DNA of 64,000 nucleotides from Rhizobium sp. SL86 (GTDB lineage Bacteria; Pseudomonadota; Alphaproteobacteria; Rhizobiales; Rhizobiaceae), in NCBI RefSeq assembly GCF_026672545.1, contig NZ_JAPPRJ010000001.1, positions 2,109,501 through 2,173,500 on the forward strand, read 5' to 3'. Position 1 is the first letter of the stretch, and each line of letters opens with the position of its first letter. The position numbers and the translations under genes were made by a program. Shown piece after piece: positions 17,566-26,941 of the stretch. The notes under the pieces are model-generated. The model was not told the DNA's origin and ran no database searches. It saw nothing but the letters and a program-made list of their open reading frames with translations.

Positions 17566-19905
17566 ATGGACCACATCAACCTTCGCTCGACGTCGTTTGC
17601 GACCGCAAAAGAGGATACGGACGCCTTCATCGATCTGGATCGCCTGTATTCCGCCGTGGTGCGTCGTGCGAGGCTGGTGATCATCAGCGTCGTCATCGCC
17701 ATGATGCTGGCCGGCGCCTATCTGGTGATGACTCCTCCGGCCTTCACCTCGATGACGCAGATCCTGATCGACGAAAGCCTGTCGCGGTATGCGGAAGACG
17801 AGCAGAGCAGCCAGTCGGCGCAGCTGATCGACAACCAGTTGTCGAGCGCTGTCGAACTGATGAAGTCGAAGACGCTGGCGCTGCGCGTGGTGGACGAACT
17901 CGGCCTTGCCGATAACGAGATCTTCCTCGACCCGCCCAAATCGCCGGTGGCGCTTGCGAAGGATGCGGTGAAAAGCGTCGCCTCTCTCGTTTCGCCGGCG
18001 GACACGCCAGCCTCGGAAACGGCTGCGCGCAACGGACGACGGGAAAAGGCGGCGGCGATCCTGCAGCAATCCTTGACGGCCGATCGGGTGGCGAGAAGTT
18101 CCGTCATCGCACTGACGGTCAGCTCGCCCGAACCGCTGCTGTCGGCGCGGCTGGCGCGGGCTTACGCTGAAGCCTATGTCAGCGAACAGCTGAACGCCAA
18201 TTTCCAGGCCACCGAAAAGGCATCGGTCTGGCTGCAGGAGCGTCTGACGGATCTCAATGCGCGCTCGCAGGAGGCAGCCCTTGCGGTCGAGAAGTTCAAG
18301 ACCGACAACGGCCTGATCTCGCCGCGCGGCGAGCTTTTGTCGTCACAGCAGCTGGCGGACCTGACGAGCCAGCTGATCGTTGCCCAGGCCGATAGCGCGA
18401 CCGCCGCCGCCCGTTACCACCAGTATCAGGCGATCGTGGATCAGGGGGCTGAAGCGGCCGTCAACAATGCGATCATCTCTGCCGGCGATGCGGACAATTC
18501 CGTCATCCAGGATCTGCGCAAGCGGTACCAGTCGGTGGTGGAGCGGCAGCGTTCGGTGCTGGAGCAGTATGGTCCGGAGCATCGGCAGGCGCAGCTTCTG
18601 CAGACGGAAAGACAGGAGATCGAGCGGCAGATCTTCAGCGAGCTGCAGCAGCTGACCGCCGGTTTCCGCAACGAATATGATGTGGCGCGCTCGCGCGAGG
18701 AATCGTTGCGCAAGAGCATCGACCAGGTGGCCGGCCGCAACTCGGAGGCCAATGTGTCGCTCGTCCAGTTGCGGGAACTGGAGCAGAAGGCGGCGTCGCT
18801 GAAGACCCTTTATCAGTCCTTCCTCGACCGCTTCGAACAGGCTTCGCAACGACAGTCCTTTCCGATCGCCAAGGCGCGTGTGATTTCGCAAGCCGGCGTG
18901 CCGATTTCTCCCTCGAGCCCGAAAAAGACGCTCACGATGGCGCTGTCGATCGTGCTCGGCCTTCTCGCCGGCGGCGGCATTGCCACGGTTCTCGAGTTGA
19001 AGGAGCGAGGCTTCCGCATCGGGCAGGACGTCAAGAGCCATCTCGGATTGCGGTTCATCGGTTATCTGGCGCTGATCAAGCGGGCATCCTCTGCCGGCAA
19101 GGATGGCAAGCCGGCCGAGACACTGCCGGAACCGTATGCGGGGGACGGATCGGCGCCGCCGAAGGATGAGTTCGTTCGCAAACTCACCCGCGTGGCGGTG
19201 GATTATCCACGCTCCGGCTTTGCCGAGACGCTGCGCAACGCCAAGCTTGCCTGCGACCAGGCAAACCCGAACCGGGCCTGCCGCGTGATCGGCGTCGTTT
19301 CCGCGCTGCCGGGGGAGGGCAAATCGGTGGTCGCGGCCAATCTCGCGGTCTTGCTCGGTGCCATGAACAAGCGGACGCTGCTGATCGATGCCGATTCCTA
19401 CAACCGGGTCTCGAGCGGCATCCTCGGTGCCGAACCGATGAACGGTTTGATGGAAGTGCTGCGCGGCGAGGCGCCCTGGACGAGCGCGATCACCGTCGAT
19501 CCGAAGGCGCGTCTGGCGATCCTGCCGATCGCCTCGCGCGACAAGGCCTTTCCGCACACGAGCGACATCCTTGCGTCTGCCGATATGGGCCGCCTGATGG
19601 AGACGGTGAACGGCCGTTTTGACTATGTGGTGGTGGATCTAGCGCCGCTGGTGCCGGCTATCGATGCCAAGGCGTTCGCAGGGCATGTCGACAGTTTCCT
19701 GATGGTTGTCGAATGGGGCGAAACGCCGGTGAAGCTGGTGCGCAGCGTGCTGGAACAGGAGCCGACGATCGGCGCGAAGACGGTCGGCGTTGTCCTCAAC
19801 AAAACGGATATGGACGAGCTTCCCAAATATGCGGAGCCCGGTGCGCCGGAACGGTTCCGCAAGCAGACCAGCGCCTACCGGACGGATGAACCTCGGGCGG
19901 TATGA
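17566..19905 (+). CDS. exoP: Polysaccharide co-polymerase / tyrosine autokinase ExoP
   Basis: Inner-membrane protein of 779 residues, about the length of S. meliloti ExoP. N-terminal cytoplasmic part, first helix near 45-65, large periplasmic coiled-coil Wzz domain, a Pro-rich motif VPISPSSPKKTLTMALSIVL before the second helix (about 450-475), then a cytoplasmic BY-kinase. Walker A is SALPGEGKS (about 579-587), Walker A' is LLIDAD (about 605), and VVVDLAPLVPAID is the Walker B region. Only one Tyr lies in the extreme C-terminal tail (QTSAYRTDEP), fewer than in enterobacterial kinases. It controls chain length together with ExoQ. AAGGA lies 8 bases before the ATG. Last gene of the operon. Confidence 0.95.
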   Translation: MDHINLRSTSFATAKEDTDAFIDLDRLYSAVVRRARLVIISVVIAMMLAGAYLVMTPPAFTSMTQILIDESLSRYAEDEQSSQSAQLIDNQLSSAVELMKSKTLALRVVDELGLADNEIFLDPPKSPVALAKDAVKSVASLVSPADTPASETAARNGRREKAAAILQQSLTADRVARSSVIALTVSSPEPLLSARLARAYAEAYVSEQLNANFQATEKASVWLQERLTDLNARSQEAALAVEKFKTDNGLISPRGELLSSQQLADLTSQLIVAQADSATAAARYHQYQAIVDQGAEAAVNNAIISAGDADNSVIQDLRKRYQSVVERQRSVLEQYGPEHRQAQLLQTERQEIERQIFSELQQLTAGFRNEYDVARSREESLRKSIDQVAGRNSEANVSLVQLRELEQKAASLKTLYQSFLDRFEQASQRQSFPIAKARVISQAGVPISPSSPKKTLTMALSIVLGLLAGGGIATVLELKERGFRIGQDVKSHLGLRFIGYLALIKRASSAGKDGKPAETLPEPYAGDGSAPPKDEFVRKLTRVAVDYPRSGFAETLRNAKLACDQANPNRACRVIGVVSALPGEGKSVVAANLAVLLGAMNKRTLLIDADSYNRVSSGILGAEPMNGLMEVLRGEAPWTSAITVDPKARLAILPIASRDKAFPHTSDILASADMGRLMETVNGRFDYVVVDLAPLVPAIDAKAFAGHVDSFLMVVEWGETPVKLVRSVLEQEPTIGAKTVGVVLNKTDMDELPKYAEPGAPERFRKQTSAYRTDEPRAV

Positions 19906-19914
19906 GCCCGGTCC

Positions 19915-20091
19915 TCATTGCGTCGAGGCAATGGAGCCGAAAAAGACGATGAACAGATAGAGGCTGAAGGCGCCGAGCGCATAGATGATGAAGAAGGTGA
20001 TGATCGTGCGGCCGGCGCGCTGTTTCTTGCGGCGTTCGGGTGCGTCGTCCTCGGGGCTCGCGATCGGGTCGTTCTTCAGGTCCTTGATCAT
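19915..20091 (-). CDS. Small single-helix membrane protein next to SURF1
   Basis: Unrecognised protein of 58 residues. A charged N-terminal half (MIKDLKNDPIASPEDDAPER and RRKKQR) is followed by one long hydrophobic helix, IITFFIIYALGAFSLYLFIV. AAAGG lies 9 bases before the ATG. It follows the SURF1 gene on the same strand by 66 bp and is the last gene of the cyo operon. By position it could be a small oxidase subunit or assembly factor; that is only inference. Confidence 0.6.
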   Translation of the reverse strand: MIKDLKNDPIASPEDDAPERRKKQRAGRTIITFFIIYALGAFSLYLFIVFFGSIASTQ

Positions 20092-20157
20092 GCTGAGATA
20101 CCTTTCCTTGTCAGGAAGGATAACCGGTGGCACGCAAGGCGGTTCCCGTAGAGGTAA

Positions 20158-20895
20158 TCAGGGCGCTTCTGTCGGTCTGCGGCGGAAGAGGTAGATGCTT
20201 GCGCCGATCGACATCGCCGCCAGGGAATACCAGGTGATCGCGTAGACGAGATGGCTGTTGCGGAACTGGATCACCGTCAACCCGCCGACCGGATAATCGC
20301 CGGTATTGGAGGCGCGATCGGCGTCGATGAAATAGGGCGCGACATTGGCAAGCCCCTCTGCCGTGGCAATCGCCGCGACATCACGGGAATACCAGCGACC
20401 AGCCGCCGGATCGTTCGCGCGCAAAAATCCGCCGCCGGGTTCGCTGATGCGCAAGAGGCCGGTGACAAGCGTTTCGCCCTCGGGCTGGCTTCCCGGACGG
20501 GCGGCAGGGTCGCGCCGGTCCGCTGGAACGAAACCGCGGTTGATGAGGATGATGCTCTGGTCCGCCGTCTGCAGGGGTGTCACGACCCAGAAGCCCGGAC
20601 CGCGTTCCGTCACCGCCTGAACGAAGACTTCCTTGTCATGCAGGAATGTGCCCTTGGCCGTGACATGGCGATATTCGGCGGCGTCTGCTGAAACGGCAGG
20701 CCACTCCGAGGGGGCAGGGGCCGGAACGGCTGGCGCATGCACCCGGGCATCGACGCGGGCGATCAGGTCCAGCTTCCAGAACAGGCGCTGCACCTGCCAG
20801 GTGCCGAGCCCGATAAAAACGAAAGCGAGGCCCGCCATCACAAGGGCAAAGGCGGTGTGACGCTTTGCGGTTGGATGGCGGGCCTCGGTGGTCAT
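20158..20895 (-). CDS. SURF1 family oxidase assembly protein
   Basis: Inner-membrane protein of 245 residues with the SURF1 arrangement: an N-terminal helix ending in GLGTWQVQRLFWKLDLI, a periplasmic domain with GFWVVTPLQTADQSIILINR and RGFVP, then TVIQFRNSHLVYAITWYSLA and a C-terminal helix. SURF1/Shy1 proteins help insert heme or metal into heme-copper oxidases. Located right after cyoD, 54 bp away, so it serves this quinol oxidase. AGGAAA lies about 9 bases before the ATG. No cyoE (heme O synthase) is present in the cluster. Confidence 0.93.
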   Translation of the reverse strand: MTTEARHPTAKRHTAFALVMAGLAFVFIGLGTWQVQRLFWKLDLIARVDARVHAPAVPAPAPSEWPAVSADAAEYRHVTAKGTFLHDKEVFVQAVTERGPGFWVVTPLQTADQSIILINRGFVPADRRDPAARPGSQPEGETLVTGLLRISEPGGGFLRANDPAAGRWYSRDVAAIATAEGLANVAPYFIDADRASNTGDYPVGGLTVIQFRNSHLVYAITWYSLAAMSIGASIYLFRRRPTEAP

Positions 20896-20949
20896 GTCGA
20901 ACTTTCCTAGGAGGATGGCCCGCCAGAATCGGGGCCATCCTGTCTGCCG

Positions 20950-21357
20950 TCAGGGCAGGTTTTTCATCATTTCCGGGTTCATCGGCATCATGTTGGTGTT
21001 CAGATGATGCATGACCCAGAGGGAACCGGCGAGCGCAATCGCCACGATGATGATCGTGAAGATCAGCGCCAGCATGGTCCAGCCACCCTCCGACTTGGTG
21101 TTCATGTGGAGGAAGTAGATCATGTGCACGACGATCTGCACCGCGCCGAGGCCCATGACGATGGCAACTGCCAGCGCCTTGCTCTCGATCACGTTGCCCA
21201 TCACCAGCCAGAAGGGAATGGCGGTGAGGATGACCGACAGGATGAAGCCGGTCATGTAGCTGTTGAACGTGCCGTGCGCGGCTTCATGGCCATGGCTGTG
21301 GCCGTGATGGGTGTTGTGGGCGCTTTCATGCGCCGGAGCATGGGGTTCCGAGCTCAT
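20950..21357 (-). CDS. cyoD: Cytochrome bo-type quinol oxidase subunit IV
   Basis: Small three-helix subunit of 135 residues. A His-rich N-terminus ([16 protein letters not shown]) precedes helices [37 protein letters not shown] and [20 protein letters not shown]. The family block MIYFLHMN is present. ATG overlaps the cyoC stop (ATGA). The His-rich leader is longer than in E. coli CyoD. Confidence 0.93.
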   Translation of the reverse strand: MSSEPHAPAHESAHNTHHGHSHGHEAAHGTFNSYMTGFILSVILTAIPFWLVMGNVIESKALAVAIVMGLGAVQIVVHMIYFLHMNTKSEGGWTMLALIFTIIIVAIALAGSLWVMHHLNTNMMPMNPEMMKNLP

Positions 21358-21974
21358 CCGATCACTCCAATCAGATAGACGAGGGAGAAGACGCCGATCC
21401 AGACCACGTCGAGGAAGTGCCAGAACATCGACAGGCACATCAGGCGGCGGCGGTTGGCCTCGATCAGGCCGTGCTTCGAGACCTGGACCATCAAAGTCAC
21501 CAGCCAGATGCAGCCGAAGGTGACGTGCAGACCGTGGGTGCCGACGAGCGTGAAGAAGGCCGACAGGAAGGCCGAACGCTGCGGGGTCGCACCTTCATGA
21601 ATCAGATGGTGGAACTCGTAGAGTTCGATGCCGAGAAAGGCGAGGCCGAAGACGCCGGTGATGGCGAGCCACTTCAGCGTGCCGGCCTTGTCGCCCTTTT
21701 CCATCCTCAGCATGGCGAAGCCATAGGTGATGGAGGAGAACAGCAGCATGGCCGTATTGATGGCGACCAGGTTCAGATCGAACAGATCGGCCGGCGAAGG
21801 GCCAGCCGCATAACTGCGGCCGAGCACGGCATAGGTTGCGAAGAGGACCGCGAACATCAGGCAGTCGCTCATCAGGTAGATCCAGAAACCCAGCATGGTG
21901 CTGTTTTCCGGATGGTGTTCTTCCGTCAGGTAGAACGTCGGCTTGTCGGCCGAGGCGGTGTGGGGTGCACTCAT
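21354..21974 (-). CDS. cyoC: Cytochrome bo-type quinol oxidase subunit III
   Basis: Five-helix subunit of 206 residues: [73 protein letters not shown] and [18 protein letters not shown]. These are the usual blocks of CyoC/CtaE proteins. The ATG at 21974 starts 4 bases after the cyoB stop; only a weak AGG precedes it, so translation is probably coupled. Confidence 0.95.
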   Translation of the reverse strand: MSAPHTASADKPTFYLTEEHHPENSTMLGFWIYLMSDCLMFAVLFATYAVLGRSYAAGPSPADLFDLNLVAINTAMLLFSSITYGFAMLRMEKGDKAGTLKWLAITGVFGLAFLGIELYEFHHLIHEGATPQRSAFLSAFFTLVGTHGLHVTFGCIWLVTLMVQVSKHGLIEANRRRLMCLSMFWHFLDVVWIGVFSLVYLIGVIG

Positions 21975-21978
21975 TGTA

Positions 21979-23985
21979 TCAGGCCTGTTCCGCGAGCTGC
22001 TTCGTCCGGGCATTCTCGGTCGCAACGACGGTTTCGACCGGGATGTAGTAGTCGCGCTTGTAGTTGAAGGTGTGTGCGATGGAGACCACCAGGATGCCGA
22101 TGAACGACAGAGCTGCCAGCCACCACATGTACCAGATCAGACCGAAGGCGAGTGCGACGCTGAGACCGGAGAGGATGACACCGGTGCCGGTGTTCTTCGG
22201 CATGTGGATCGGCTTGAAGCCTTCCAGCGGCCGGACGTAACCGCGCTTCTTCATGTCGTACCAGCTGTCGTGGTCGTGAACGACAGGCGTGAAGGCGAAG
22301 TTGTATTCCGGCGGCGGAGACGAGGTTGCCCATTCCAGCGTACGGCCATCCCACGGGTCGCCCGTCAGGTCACGCAGCTGGTCGCGCTTCAGGAAGCTGA
22401 CCACCAGCTGGATGATGAAGGAGGCGATGCCGAGCGCGATCAGGAAGGCACCGAAGGCGGCAATCACGAACCAGATCTGCAGCGACGAGTCGTCGAAGTG
22501 GTTGACGCGGCGCGTCACGCCCATCAGGCCGAGCACGTAGAGCGGCATGAAGGCGAAATAGAAGCCGATCAGCCAGAACCAGAAGGACATCTTGCCCCAG
22601 AACGGATCGAGCTTGTAGCCGAAGGCCTTCGGGAACCAGAAGTTGATGCCGGCGAGAAGGCCGAACACCACGCCGCCGATGATCACGTTGTGGAAGTGCG
22701 CGATCAGGAACAGCGAGTTGTGCAGCACGAAGTCGGCCGGCGGAACGGCAAGCATTACGCCCGTCATGCCGCCGATGACGAAGGTCACCATGAAGCCGAC
22801 CGTCCAGTACATCGGCACTTCGTAACGGATGCGGCCACGATACATCGTAAACAGCCAGTTGAAGATCTTCGCCCCCGTCGGGATCGAGATGATCATCGTC
22901 GTAATGCCGAAGAAGGCGTTGACGCTGGCGCCCGAACCCATGGTGAAGAAGTGGTGCAGCCAGACCAGGTAGGACAGGATGGTGATGACGACGGTCGCAT
23001 AGACCATCGAGGCATAACCGAAAAGACGCTTGCCGGAATAGGTCGACACCACTTCGGAGAAGATGCCGAAGGCCGGCAGGATCAGGATGTAGACTTCCGG
23101 ATGGCCCCAGATCCAGATGAGGTTGACGTACATCATCGGGTTGCCGCCAAGATCGTTGGTGAAGAAATTCGTGCCAACGTAGCGGTCAAGGGTCAGGAGA
23201 ACGAGTGTTGCGGTCAGGATCGGGAAGGAGGCGACGATCAGGACGTTGGTGCAGAGCGAGGTCCAGGTGAAGATCGGCATCTTCATCATGGTCATGCCCG
23301 GAGCACGCATCTTCACGATCGTGGCGATCAGGTTGATACCCGATAGCGTCGTTCCGACACCGGCGACCTGCAGGCCCCAGATGTAATAATCGACACCCAC
23401 GCCCGGCGAATAATCAGCGCCGGAGAGCGGCGGATAGGCCAGCCAGCCGGTGCGGGCGAATTCGCCAACGAACAGCGACAGCATGATCACCACGGCGCCG
23501 GCCGCCGTCATCCAGAACGAGAAGTTGTTGAGGAAGGGGAAGGACACGTCGCGTGCGCCGATCTGCAGCGGCACGACGTAGTTCATGATCCCCGTCACCA
23601 AGGGCATGGCGAAGAAGAAGATCATGATCACGCCGTGGGCGGTGAAGATCTGGTCATAGTGGTGCGGCGGAAGGTAACCTTCGTTCGCACCAAAGGCGAC
23701 GGCCTGCTGGGTGCGCATCATGACGGCGTCGGCAAAACCGCGCAGCAGCATGATGAGCGACAGAACGACATACATGATGCCGATCTTCTTGTGGTCGACG
23801 CTGGTGAACCACTCCTTCCAGAGATAGCCCCAGAGGCGGAAATAGGTGACTGCGCCGACGACGGCGCCACCGCCGAGAACGACGGCGATGAAGGTCATCA
23901 GGATGATCGGGTCATGCGTGAACGCCAGCGAACTCCACGACAACCGACCGAAGATGAATTCCATCAGGTTACTGTTCGTAAACAT
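21979..23985 (-). CDS. cyoB: Cytochrome bo-type quinol oxidase subunit I
   Basis: Catalytic heme-copper subunit of 668 residues, the same size as E. coli CyoB. Key blocks: [20 protein letters not shown] with the low-spin heme His, [20 protein letters not shown] (about 290-309) with the CuB His and cross-linked Tyr, [13 protein letters not shown] with two CuB His, and [14 protein letters not shown] with both heme His ligands. Proton pathway residues of A-type oxidases are visible. It reduces O2 to water with electrons from ubiquinol. GGAAACTGAG precedes the ATG. Confidence 0.97.
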   Translation of the reverse strand: MFTNSNLMEFIFGRLSWSSLAFTHDPIILMTFIAVVLGGGAVVGAVTYFRLWGYLWKEWFTSVDHKKIGIMYVVLSLIMLLRGFADAVMMRTQQAVAFGANEGYLPPHHYDQIFTAHGVIMIFFFAMPLVTGIMNYVVPLQIGARDVSFPFLNNFSFWMTAAGAVVIMLSLFVGEFARTGWLAYPPLSGADYSPGVGVDYYIWGLQVAGVGTTLSGINLIATIVKMRAPGMTMMKMPIFTWTSLCTNVLIVASFPILTATLVLLTLDRYVGTNFFTNDLGGNPMMYVNLIWIWGHPEVYILILPAFGIFSEVVSTYSGKRLFGYASMVYATVVITILSYLVWLHHFFTMGSGASVNAFFGITTMIISIPTGAKIFNWLFTMYRGRIRYEVPMYWTVGFMVTFVIGGMTGVMLAVPPADFVLHNSLFLIAHFHNVIIGGVVFGLLAGINFWFPKAFGYKLDPFWGKMSFWFWLIGFYFAFMPLYVLGLMGVTRRVNHFDDSSLQIWFVIAAFGAFLIALGIASFIIQLVVSFLKRDQLRDLTGDPWDGRTLEWATSSPPPEYNFAFTPVVHDHDSWYDMKKRGYVRPLEGFKPIHMPKNTGTGVILSGLSVALAFGLIWYMWWLAALSFIGILVVSIAHTFNYKRDYYIPVETVVATENARTKQLAEQA

Positions 23986-24015
23986 CTCAGTTTCCAGTTC
24001 GTCTCAAGCCGCGGC

Positions 24016-25146
24016 TTACGGCTTCGGATTTGTGTTGAGCTGAGCCGGGGCGGTGCCCTGGCCCTCTCCGGCCTCGGAACCGGCTGCCGGGGCATTGTTG
24101 ACCCCTTCCGCTTCCGTTCCCTGCTTGGCGCCATGACCCGTTGCGGGATGGGTGGCGCCAGGGCCGGCTTCAACGGACCAGCGGGTATCGTATTCCAGCC
24201 GCTCGCGGTTCTCGTGGCTGTCGACGCCGGCGCCGCCCATCATGTCGATGTGCATCATTTCGTCCTGGCACATCTGGCCCGGCTGGACGCACATGTTCAG
24301 GATCGCATTGTAAAGGCCGTTCTCGACATTCGCGTAGTAGGTGACCGGCACGCGGGTGCTCGGACGCTCCAGCTTCAGGAAGGTGTCGCGGTTCAGCATG
24401 GTGCCGTTGGCCTTCACCTGGGCAACCCAGGCATTAAAGCCGTCATTGTTCATGCCGTGGAACTTGAACTTCATGCCGGAGAAACCGTCGCCGCTGTAAT
24501 TGGCGGAGAAGCCGTCATAGACGCCTTCCTTGTTCATGACAGCGTGCAGTTTCGTCTGCATACCGGGCATGGCGTAGATCTGGCCAGCGAGCGCCGGAAT
24601 GTAGAAGGAGTTCATCACGGTCGTGCCGGTGATCTTGAACTCGATCGGCGTGTCGATCGGTGCGGCGATCTCGTTGATGGTCGCAATGCCCTGTTCCGGG
24701 TAGAGGAACAGCCATTTCCAGTCGAGCGCCACCACTTCGATGGTGATCGGCTTGGTTTCGGCCGTGATCGGACGCGATGCATCGATCCGGTCGAGCGGGC
24801 GGTAAGGATCGAGCTTGTGGGTGCTGATCCAGGTGACGGCGCCGAGTGCGATGATGATCGCAAGCGGAGCAGACCAGATCACCACTTCCAGGCGCGTGGA
24901 ATGATGCCATTCGGGATCATACTTCGCCGTGGTGTTGGAGCGCCGGTAATGCCAGGCGAAATAGAGCGTCAGGCACATGACGGGCACGATGATCAGCAGC
25001 ATCAGCACCACCGAAATGATGATGAGATCGCGCTGTTGCATGGCAATGTCGCCCGACGGCGACATCACGACGAGATCACAGCCCGAAAGGGCTAAAGGAA
25101 GAGCGAGGGCACTAAGCCGGCGAATGAGCTTCATCAACCGTGGCAT
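24016..25146 (-). CDS. cyoA: Cytochrome bo-type quinol oxidase subunit II
   Basis: Lipoprotein-type subunit II of 376 residues. The lipobox LALSGC gives a lipidated Cys at about residue 23; two helices follow, then the cupredoxin domain with ALDWKWLFLYPEQGIATINE and FYIPALAGQIYAMPGMQTKL. The CuA ligand set of cytochrome c oxidases is missing, which marks a quinol oxidase. The C-terminal tail is a low-complexity Gly/Ala/Glu extension. Start could be 25146 or the ATG four codons later at 25134; neither has a strong ribosome site. First gene of cyoABCD-surf1. Confidence 0.93.
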   Translation of the reverse strand: MPRLMKLIRRLSALALPLALSGCDLVVMSPSGDIAMQQRDLIIISVVLMLLIIVPVMCLTLYFAWHYRRSNTTAKYDPEWHHSTRLEVVIWSAPLAIIIALGAVTWISTHKLDPYRPLDRIDASRPITAETKPITIEVVALDWKWLFLYPEQGIATINEIAAPIDTPIEFKITGTTVMNSFYIPALAGQIYAMPGMQTKLHAVMNKEGVYDGFSANYSGDGFSGMKFKFHGMNNDGFNAWVAQVKANGTMLNRDTFLKLERPSTRVPVTYYANVENGLYNAILNMCVQPGQMCQDEMMHIDMMGGAGVDSHENRERLEYDTRWSVEAGPGATHPATGHGAKQGTEAEGVNNAPAAGSEAGEGQGTAPAQLNTNPKP

Positions 25147-25482
25147 CTTTCAGTTCGAAATTTGCGTTTTGTCTACTTGCGACTAAAGCAGGAAGTCTAT
25201 GCTCCCTATGAGGTCTTTCGTCGCAGTGCAAAACATTTTCGTGCGTTGCAGCAGGAACCCACAGCCCTGCAGGGCGTTCTTACGAGACGCGAGCTGAATA
25301 ATCGGCTAACGGCTCTTCAAGCCGAAGGTCCAGGAGAGCTGATTTCCAGCACACACCGGCGACCACACCGGAAATGGGGCGAAATCTTGGCCCGTCCAGC
25401 ATTTCGGACTTGATAACAGCCAAATATGCATCATCCTCTCCTTTGGGGAGGCGACTATTCGCCGCAAAGGAGGAGTGCATAT
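25147..25482. promoter_or_regulatory. Divergent control region between cyoA and the MFS gene
   Basis: A 336-bp stretch without a gene, carrying promoters for the cyo operon and the MFS transporter. Visible elements are a perfect palindrome CCCTGCAGGG at about 25266-25275 and a very strong ribosome site AAAGGAGGAG before the MFS gene. No TTGAT-N4-ATCAA anaerobox was found. Confidence 0.4.
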
Positions 25483-26829
25483 ATGTCCATAGCTGGAACC
25501 CCTACGTCTTCCGAGTTCGAGCGCGATGCCCGTGCGATGCACGACGACAAGCCCTTGTCGCCCGGCAGCATCGCCATCGGCGTGATCATCGGACGCATGT
25601 CCGAGTTCTTCGATTTCTTCGTCTACGGTCTCGCTTCCGTTCTCGTGTTCCCGCGGCTCGTCTTTTCGTTCGCCGGTGATCCGGTGACGGCAACGCTGAT
25701 GTCGTTTGCGGTCTTCTCGCTGGCATTCCTGGCAAGACCGGTCGGCTCGCTCGTCTTCATGTGGATCGACCGCACCTATGGTCGCGGCACCAAGCTCACC
25801 ATCGCGCTGTTCATTCTGGGAGGGTCAACAGCGTCGCTCGCGTTTCTGCCGAGCTATGAGTCGGTGGGCGTTTGGGCCGTCGTGATGCTGGCCGTGTTCC
25901 GGCTTGGCCAGGGTTTTGCGCTGGGCGGTGCCTGGGATGGCATGGCCTCGCTTCTGGCCATGAATGCGCCGCAAGGCCAGCGCGGCTGGTATGCCATGAT
26001 GCCGCAACTCGGTGCTCCCTTCGGTTTTGCCCTGGCAAGCGCGCTGTTCGGTTATTTCTACGCCAACCTGTCCGACCAGGATTTTCTCACCTGGGGCTGG
26101 CGTTATCCATTCTTCGTCGCTTTCGCGATCAACGTCGTGGCGCTCTTTGCGCGCCTGCGCATCGTTGCCAGCCGTGAATTCGGTGAGCTGTTCGAAAGCC
26201 ACGAACTGAGGGCCCGCCCGGTTCTGGAAACCATTTCCGTTCACGGCCGCGACATCCTGCTCGGCGCCTTTGTGCCGCTCGCAAGTTTTGCCATGTTCCA
26301 TCTGGTGACGATCTTCCCGCTGAGCTGGGTCACGCTCTACGGTGGCCAGTCCGCCGGCGAGTTCCTGTTCGTGCAGATCGTCGGGGCCATGGTTGGGCTT
26401 GGCGCGGTCGTTGTCTCGGGTGCGATTGCCGATCGCATCGGCCGCCGCAGCCAGCTGATGATCGGTGCGATCATCATTGCGGTCTTCAGCTTCTCGGCGC
26501 CCTTCCTGCTGGAAGCCGGCGGCAAGGGGCAGGATGCCTTCATCATCATCGGCTTCGGCATTCTGGGCCTCTCCTTCGGCCAGGCCTCCGGTGCCGTCTC
26601 GTCGCGCTTCGGTCGTGAATACCGTTATACCGGCTCGGCGCTCACCTCCGACCTTGCCTGGCTGGTCGGTGCGGGTTTTGCGCCGCTGGTCGCGCTGGGT
26701 CTCGCGAGCGAATTCGGCATCATCTTCATCGGCGGTTACCTGATCTCCGGTGCGATCTGTACGCTCGCCGCGCTGACGCTGAGCCGTATCCTCGATGCGG
26801 CCGAACATCAGGCGCCGGCTGGCCGTTGA
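25483..26829 (+). CDS. MFS transporter, metabolite:H+ symporter (MHS) type
   Basis: Inner-membrane transporter of 448 residues with 12 helices. The MHS signatures are seen: GRMSEFFDFFVYGLASVLVF in helix 1, FLARPVGSLVFMWIDRTYGR between helices 2 and 3, RLGQGFALGGAWDGMASLLA, and SGAIADRIGRRSQLM in the central loop repeat. Relatives carry dicarboxylates, aromatic acids or betaine; no substrate can be assigned. The ATG has AAAGGAGGAG 7 bases upstream. Followed by a strong terminator, so monocistronic. Confidence 0.9.
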   Translation: MSIAGTPTSSEFERDARAMHDDKPLSPGSIAIGVIIGRMSEFFDFFVYGLASVLVFPRLVFSFAGDPVTATLMSFAVFSLAFLARPVGSLVFMWIDRTYGRGTKLTIALFILGGSTASLAFLPSYESVGVWAVVMLAVFRLGQGFALGGAWDGMASLLAMNAPQGQRGWYAMMPQLGAPFGFALASALFGYFYANLSDQDFLTWGWRYPFFVAFAINVVALFARLRIVASREFGELFESHELRARPVLETISVHGRDILLGAFVPLASFAMFHLVTIFPLSWVTLYGGQSAGEFLFVQIVGAMVGLGAVVVSGAIADRIGRRSQLMIGAIIIAVFSFSAPFLLEAGGKGQDAFIIIGFGILGLSFGQASGAVSSRFGREYRYTGSALTSDLAWLVGAGFAPLVALGLASEFGIIFIGGYLISGAICTLAALTLSRILDAAEHQAPAGR

Positions 26830-26852
26830 CGCCAAGGCAACATGAACAACAG

Positions 26853-26882
26853 AAAGCGCCGGGCAAGTCCCCGGCGCTTTTT
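26853..26882 (+). terminator. Rho-independent terminator after the MFS gene
   Basis: AAAGCGCCGGG (26853-26863) pairs with CCCGGCGCTTT (26870-26880) in a perfect 11-bp stem with a 6-base loop, ending in a short T-run, 23 bases past the MFS stop. Confidence 0.85.
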
Positions 26883-26941
26883 CATGACCAGGGGCGAAGA
26901 AAGCCCCCAATCCTCCAACAGACATGCATCTGGAGCCAGAC

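Noticed and set aside
21943..23346. Plus-strand open frame opposite cyoB, rich in His, Asp, Glu and Arg
   Set aside because: cyoB has all heme and copper ligands on the other strand; the frame has no family features.
25147..25482. FixK/Fnr box (TTGAT-N4-ATCAA) in front of cyo
   Set aside because: No match with both half-sites was found, so oxygen control of cyo by the nearby FixK is not supported here.
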